This document shows positions 54,501-60,500 of a stretch of DNA of 64,000 bases, piece after piece. The position numbers and the translations under genes were made by a program. Positions within the stretch are counted from its first letter, which is position 1. Each line of letters starts with the position of its first letter. Below the pieces are notes generated by a model. The model was not told the origin of the DNA, made no database searches, and saw only the letters and a program-made list of their open reading frames with translations. The DNA is from Pycnopodia helianthoides (Eukaryota; Echinodermata; Asteroidea; Forcipulatida; Asteriidae): the NCBI GenBank assembly GCA_032158295.1, contig CM063262.1, positions 5,365,394 through 5,429,393 of the forward strand, read 5' to 3'.

Positions 54501-57500
54501 AGTGAAGAGCTATCATTGGCTGAGAGTTGTGCGTAGCGCGTACACCCGTGCACTTTTCCATTGTTTTACATCAAAGATGGCGGTCAATGACACGTATTGC
54601 AATCCATCTATACGAATAATGGCATTGGTTGAAAGCTAAACAGGTACAATTGTATGGACAAGTTGAAGTTAAATAAGGAACTAAATTATAACAAGTAGTA
54701 AAAATTCAAATGTACATTAAAACCTGTGGCAATAAGAGGATGGAATGAATTACTGAAGAGTAATAATGCGATCAAAATTATCTAAGGATAAAAGGCTTAT
54801 TGGTTTATTTGGCTGATTCCCAAGGCTTTGCCAGCAGGTGACCTCAGTCCTCCAATGTCCTCCTTTCCTATGTGGTCTTAGGTTCAAATCCCAATGAGGA
54901 CCATTTGATTTTTCTCTCGTCCCATGTTTGGTTATTTCACTTCTATGGTGATTAGGCACCATACCAATTATTGTGTTTGTTACTTTCCCCAGTTGCGCAT
55001 CCATGCAACACCGAGAGAAAAATGTGGTTCTTAGGGAAGACCTGAGGGAGTATACCGCTGTGCCTCAAAGCTCAGTTGGTGGAGCATCTGCCCGGAGTGT
55101 CAGGGGTCTTGGGTTCAAATCCCAATGAGGACCAATTGATTTTTACTCTCATCCCGTGTTTGGTTACTCCTCTCGTATGTCACCCCTCACCAAATTGTAA
55201 TTTTTTATTTATTTATTTTTTTTCAGGTGAAGGTAACAACGAGCCAGATGCCGAGTGCACCGTGGGATACTACTGCCCGGGAGGTCAAACCTCGGCGACC
55301 CCGACCGACCTGAAATGCCCTCGAGGGTTCTCCTGTCCCCGCGGTTCGTGGGAGCCGCAACTGTGTGATAACGGCACCTACCAGGGTCAGTTAGCGCAGG
55401 GTGAATGCGATATATGCCCCGGTGGGTCGTACTGTGACCCCTACGAAGGTGAGAAAGAAAAAAAAAGAACTCTCTACATAGATTATTATTTCAGGCGTGC
55501 GAGATCTTCTGCTTTGTGGCGTGTCGTGGCCGAGCGGATAAGAACAGCGGACTCAAGCTCTGGTGTTTCTGATCAGCAGAGTGTGGGTTCGAGTCTCGGT
55601 CGTGACAATTGTGTCCTTCAGCAAGACACTTAACCATTATTGCTGCGCCCTTCGGATGGGACGTAAAGCCGTAGGTCCCCGTGTGTTGTGTAATGCACGT
55701 AAAAGAACCCAGTACACTTATCGAAAAGAGAAGGGGTTCGCCCCGGTGTTCCTGGTTTGATTGGCAGCATATTGCGCCACAGCACCTTGTAAACCATTAC
55801 ATGGTGCTATAAATGATTAGGTCTCATACTTCAGAAACGTAGCTCCACATACCTGGCAGAAAAAATATATATATATCAGCGCTTAGAAACGCCTGTATTA
55901 AGCGCTATATAAATGTTGTTACTGTTTAAAGGGAAGGTACACGTTTGGTAATCACTCTTAAAATTAATGGCAATAAAAACTTACTTGGTTAGAAGTACAG
56001 CAGCTTTCGATAGTATAAAGCATTTTGAGAATCATTTTACTTCGGAGTGATGTGGTTATGGAAAAATATATCAGTTTTTATCAGAAAAAACTTGAATCTG
56101 CCATTTGTGGATTATTCTTCCTGTGTGGACATAACCGCTCCGGATTTTTGGCAATATCTCAAAGAGTGCTACCACCTTTTGAAATGATTTTTTCACAGAT
56201 TAGTTTTATTGGATATATCTACATTTATATAGGATTAAAACAATTGAACGGTTCCAAAAACCGAAGGTATACTTTGCCTTTAAAGCAGAAATCAACTTTT
56301 TTAATTTGTAAATGAGACCCATTCTGACTTGATCACTCTGGCCAAACCTTCCTAAAGAATAAATTTAGTGCGGTCAGTTTTTTTCTATTACAAATTTCGA
56401 ACAACTTTTGTTGTCGGTGTTGTCTGTTCTCTACAAAGGTTATTTTTTCAAGCGTGCGAGATCTTCTGCTACAAAGCAAAGAATTTGCTTTTTTTATTTG
56501 TAAATGAGACCCAATCTGACTTAACCACTCTGGCAAAACCTTCCTGCAAATTTAGTGCGTTCAGTTTTTTCTATCACAAATTTCTAATGATTTTGTTGTC
56601 GGTTGTTGTCTGTTCTGTAGTTGGACCGGTTATCGTCCCGTCCAACTGCCCACAGGGGTACTACTGCCCCCCTGGTACCCGGGAAAACACCACCAACCCG
56701 TGCCCGGAGGGTACCTACGGGGAGACCGTCGGGTACGACGCCATCGAGGACTGCGTGCCGTGCCCCGAGAGGTACTACTGCGGGACGCCTGCACTCCAGG
56801 CACCCACGGAGGAATGCTATGCTGGGTATTACTGCACCAACGGCTCCTCCAGCCCAACGCCTTATGATGACATGGTAGGTTGGGAAGGGAATTTGAAAAA
56901 ATCTGCCCTGAAATAAGTTTCTGTATTCGCCTTTTGTCTCTTCCTTTTTTTATACAGGTATGTAGCCATACAGGGATTTCAGACTTTTAGCTGAAGTCGG
57001 ACTTTTTAATGTTTTCTCGTTGAGAAGAAAACGGTTGGTATTTTGTCCAGATTTGAAGAAATCCTGTTATTTGATCTACTTCTCTAGTGCTGAGGATACT
57101 GTTCCCAGAAGCTCCTTGAAATCTATAACTCCTGGAGTGACCAAAAGGTGGATGTGCCATCATCATTTCAAAATACCTCCTAGAATTTTAATACCAGAGC
57201 TGCCAACTCTCCCTTTTTGTTGTTGAAAGGATCAATTTTTAGGATTTCTGACAATTCTTAAATACATGACATTGTGTTTTTTTACTTCAGCACACAGAAA
57301 AAACACACAGAAAAAAGCTGGCAGCCATCTTGAAAAAAAGCCTGGCCGGTTGTCTTGGAAAATTTGTCGTACGGCCATTTAAAAAAAAAGGGGGGGCCTG
57401 CCTCCTTCTTTTTTAATTTTGACATTAATCTTTACATAAATAACTTGTTTTTCGGTTTAAGGTGGACCCTGATAACAACTCCACGTTCACCGGTAACGAC

Positions 57501-60500
57501 GTTTGCCCCATTGGGTTCTACTGTACCAACGGCACGGCCTACCCGGAGCCCTGCCCTCCGGGCACGTTCTCCACCAACACGCGGGTCACGTCGGTCGACG
57601 GCTGTGAAGACTGCCCACCGGGTCGCTACTGTAACATGCAAGGTTTCGTCAAGGTGGACTCGGCACCAGAATGCGCACCCGGGTGAGTTGAGAAAAACTT
57701 TTTTTTTAAGCAATGTATATTAAAATGATTACCAGAGGTAGGGTCATAGATTGGGTGTTGTGTACGTAATGCTGATTTATAGGCAAAATTATAAAGAAAA
57801 ATACAACATTTTATTTATTAATTCTGGTTGTTAAGCCAAGGACTCTTTTAGAAAGCTAACTTAATCACTATACTAGCCAAGAACCCCATGGAGAGAAGAC
57901 AAGGAAGGAAGTTTCAGTTTTAGATGTGGGAGGGAAAACCCTAGAGAAATATTCCAGGGAAAACCCGCGCAATCAGACAGGGACTGAAAAACCCAATCCA
58001 CGTAGTGCCCCGGTGTGATTTGAACTGGGGTCCCCAGAGCCGGAAGGCAAGGCAAGATACCACTATGCCAAACAGAGGTCACACGTGAAAGTTTGAGCTG
58101 AGTGCAGTTTCTAGTTGCTGAGAAAAAAAAAAAAAACTGTCACGGTATTTCACGAGAACATTGAATCTTCCACGGTGACATTGGGGTTGACTTTTCTTTT
58201 TTTTTCTTCTTTTTTTCTTTTCTTGTTCTCCTCAGCTACGTCTGCACAGGAGGCAGTACAACCCCTACGCCCGCGGCCGATTCCGGTATGGGCTACCCGT
58301 GCCCCGCCGGTCACTACTGCCCCGAGGGCACCCTGAGCGAGCTCGGCTGTCCAGTGGGAACGTACCAGAGCAACACCGGTCAAGCCAACTGCACGCTGTG
58401 CCCCGACGGTCAGATGTGCGATAAGGTCAACCTGACCGCTCCTTCGGACTGCAAGTCAGGTAACATTTGTGTAACGACTTTCATGGCTCGCCCTTAACAC
58501 TAGCCCGGCGTACATTGTCTAGTAAAAAATGCTATGGGCTAGTAAACACCACTTCTCAACTTGCCCTGTGGGCTACTAAAAACTGTGCAACCTACGTGTT
58601 TAAAATGCTAATTTCTTACTTTTCAGATGTGTATAATTAATGTATAAACAGTGTTAATCGTTATTGAGTGTGTGAATATAACTTCATTTGATCATTAAAC
58701 TGGTAGTGATCGTTAACATTAACACATCAGAACATTACAGTTATGGCAATTCCTGTTTAAAATCTGGGCTACTAAAACTTCCTGGGGGCAAGTAAAATGC
58801 ACAGTTTACTGGCCCGGCAGGCTACTTTACAAAAAAGCTTAAGCGCAAGGCCTGGACTTTTATAGTCAAGAATGCGTTAAATACCGCACAGATTTTTAAA
58901 GATTGTTGCGAGAAAAAAAGCTTGGCCCCTTATTAGAAGGGAGAAAGTCCCCTCAACTCCTGTACGGAAAAGTGCTCTGTACATTAACTGTTAAAGGGTG
59001 TGTGCACAACATTTGTCAAACTAAGAATGTTTTTCACATAACTTTACATGGTATAAAAATGGTCATGGTGGAAAACTTTGCTGGAAATTAAATTTTCTGA
59101 GAAATGAGTAAAAAATTAATGAGAGTAAAACAAACAAGTATGAGCTTTTGTAGCAAGAGCTACTTCATCAGAATAATGTCAGCTGTTTTTGATACAACAC
59201 ATGAGGTGCAATACACCTATGGGAAACTTCAACCTTGAATTTTCCCTTTCTACACAAGATTTTTTATTTTATTATTTTTTTTATTGTGGGTATATTCTTA
59301 GCCACTTTTCTTTTTTGCTTTTCATAACGTTCTTTTTTCGTTTTTAATGATTTTAAATTATGTCACAATTCAGCAGAATGCTGCTATATTTTTATTAAAG
59401 AAACCATAAACCATATAAACCATATAAAAAAAGTTCAAACTGTAAACCACTTCTAGCACTCCATGAGGACCTGAACTGACCTTTGACTTCTTCTCTGACC
59501 CCTCCCCCCCCTACAGGTCACTATTGCCAGGAGGGTTCCCCTCTCCCGATCCCGTGCCCACCGGGAACGTTCAACAACATCACGTCACTGAGCCTGGAGG
59601 AGCAGTGTACAGACTGCTCCCCTGGGTTGTACTGTGAGGGACCGGGTAACAGCTACCCTACAGGTGAGATTTGTTCACGTCCCCAGTAATAAAAAAAACT
59701 TTAAAAACAACCATGAAGAATTATTTTCAAGAACTTTTTGGAGCTTCTTAAGTAAATGGTTTCCTTTGAAAACATGGTTCAACCCTGTGAACTTTTAGTT
59801 TTTTTAAATTGCTCAAAAACTACCAAATTTGATGGTTTCTTTTAAGAATCGTTTTATTATAATCCTGTCAAGTAATGAACCACAAGGGAAACTGACTGGG
59901 TAAATTTCAAATGGTTTGGAGTTGAACAAAGAAAAATTGACAAGAGTGGGATTTGAACCCCCCGAACAAAGATATTGACAAAATAGGGAGACCGCCAACA
60001 TAGGGCTAGCTAGCTCAGTTGGTAGAGCGCCGGTACATTAATCCGGAGGTCGTTGGTTCAAATCCCGCTCTAGTCAATTTTTCTTTGTTCAACCCCAAAC
60101 CCTTGTTATGATCCTGGAAGACCTTTAGAATCATGTTTGGGTCTATTTTGTAGCCTAAATAGCCCTTTGAAGCCGGTGTGTCCCTTTAACTTATAAAAAA
60201 TTATGTAGTCTCAATTCATTTCAAGTTGTCGCAATAATAAAATTTTAAAATGTTGTACGTAGCTACTTTTTCTGTTTAAGCAGCTCCATGACATTGGGCC
60301 CTGGTCTGTACTTCAAGCAAAGCTTCAAATCTGACAATTCGTGTTTCTTTTTCTTCCCCCAACTACTAAATGAATGCAGGTCTGTGTAATGCAGGATATT
60401 ACTGCCAAGGTAGAGCGGAGACAAAGATTCCTGTAGGAACCATAGACTATCCAGAGAATGGTCCGTGCCCTGCGGGTTACTACTGTGATGAAGGAATACC

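Noticed and set aside
60003..60075. Functional tRNA gene
   Set aside because: A and B boxes are present but stems are imperfect, and the head continues into the SINE-N tail seen in many copies.
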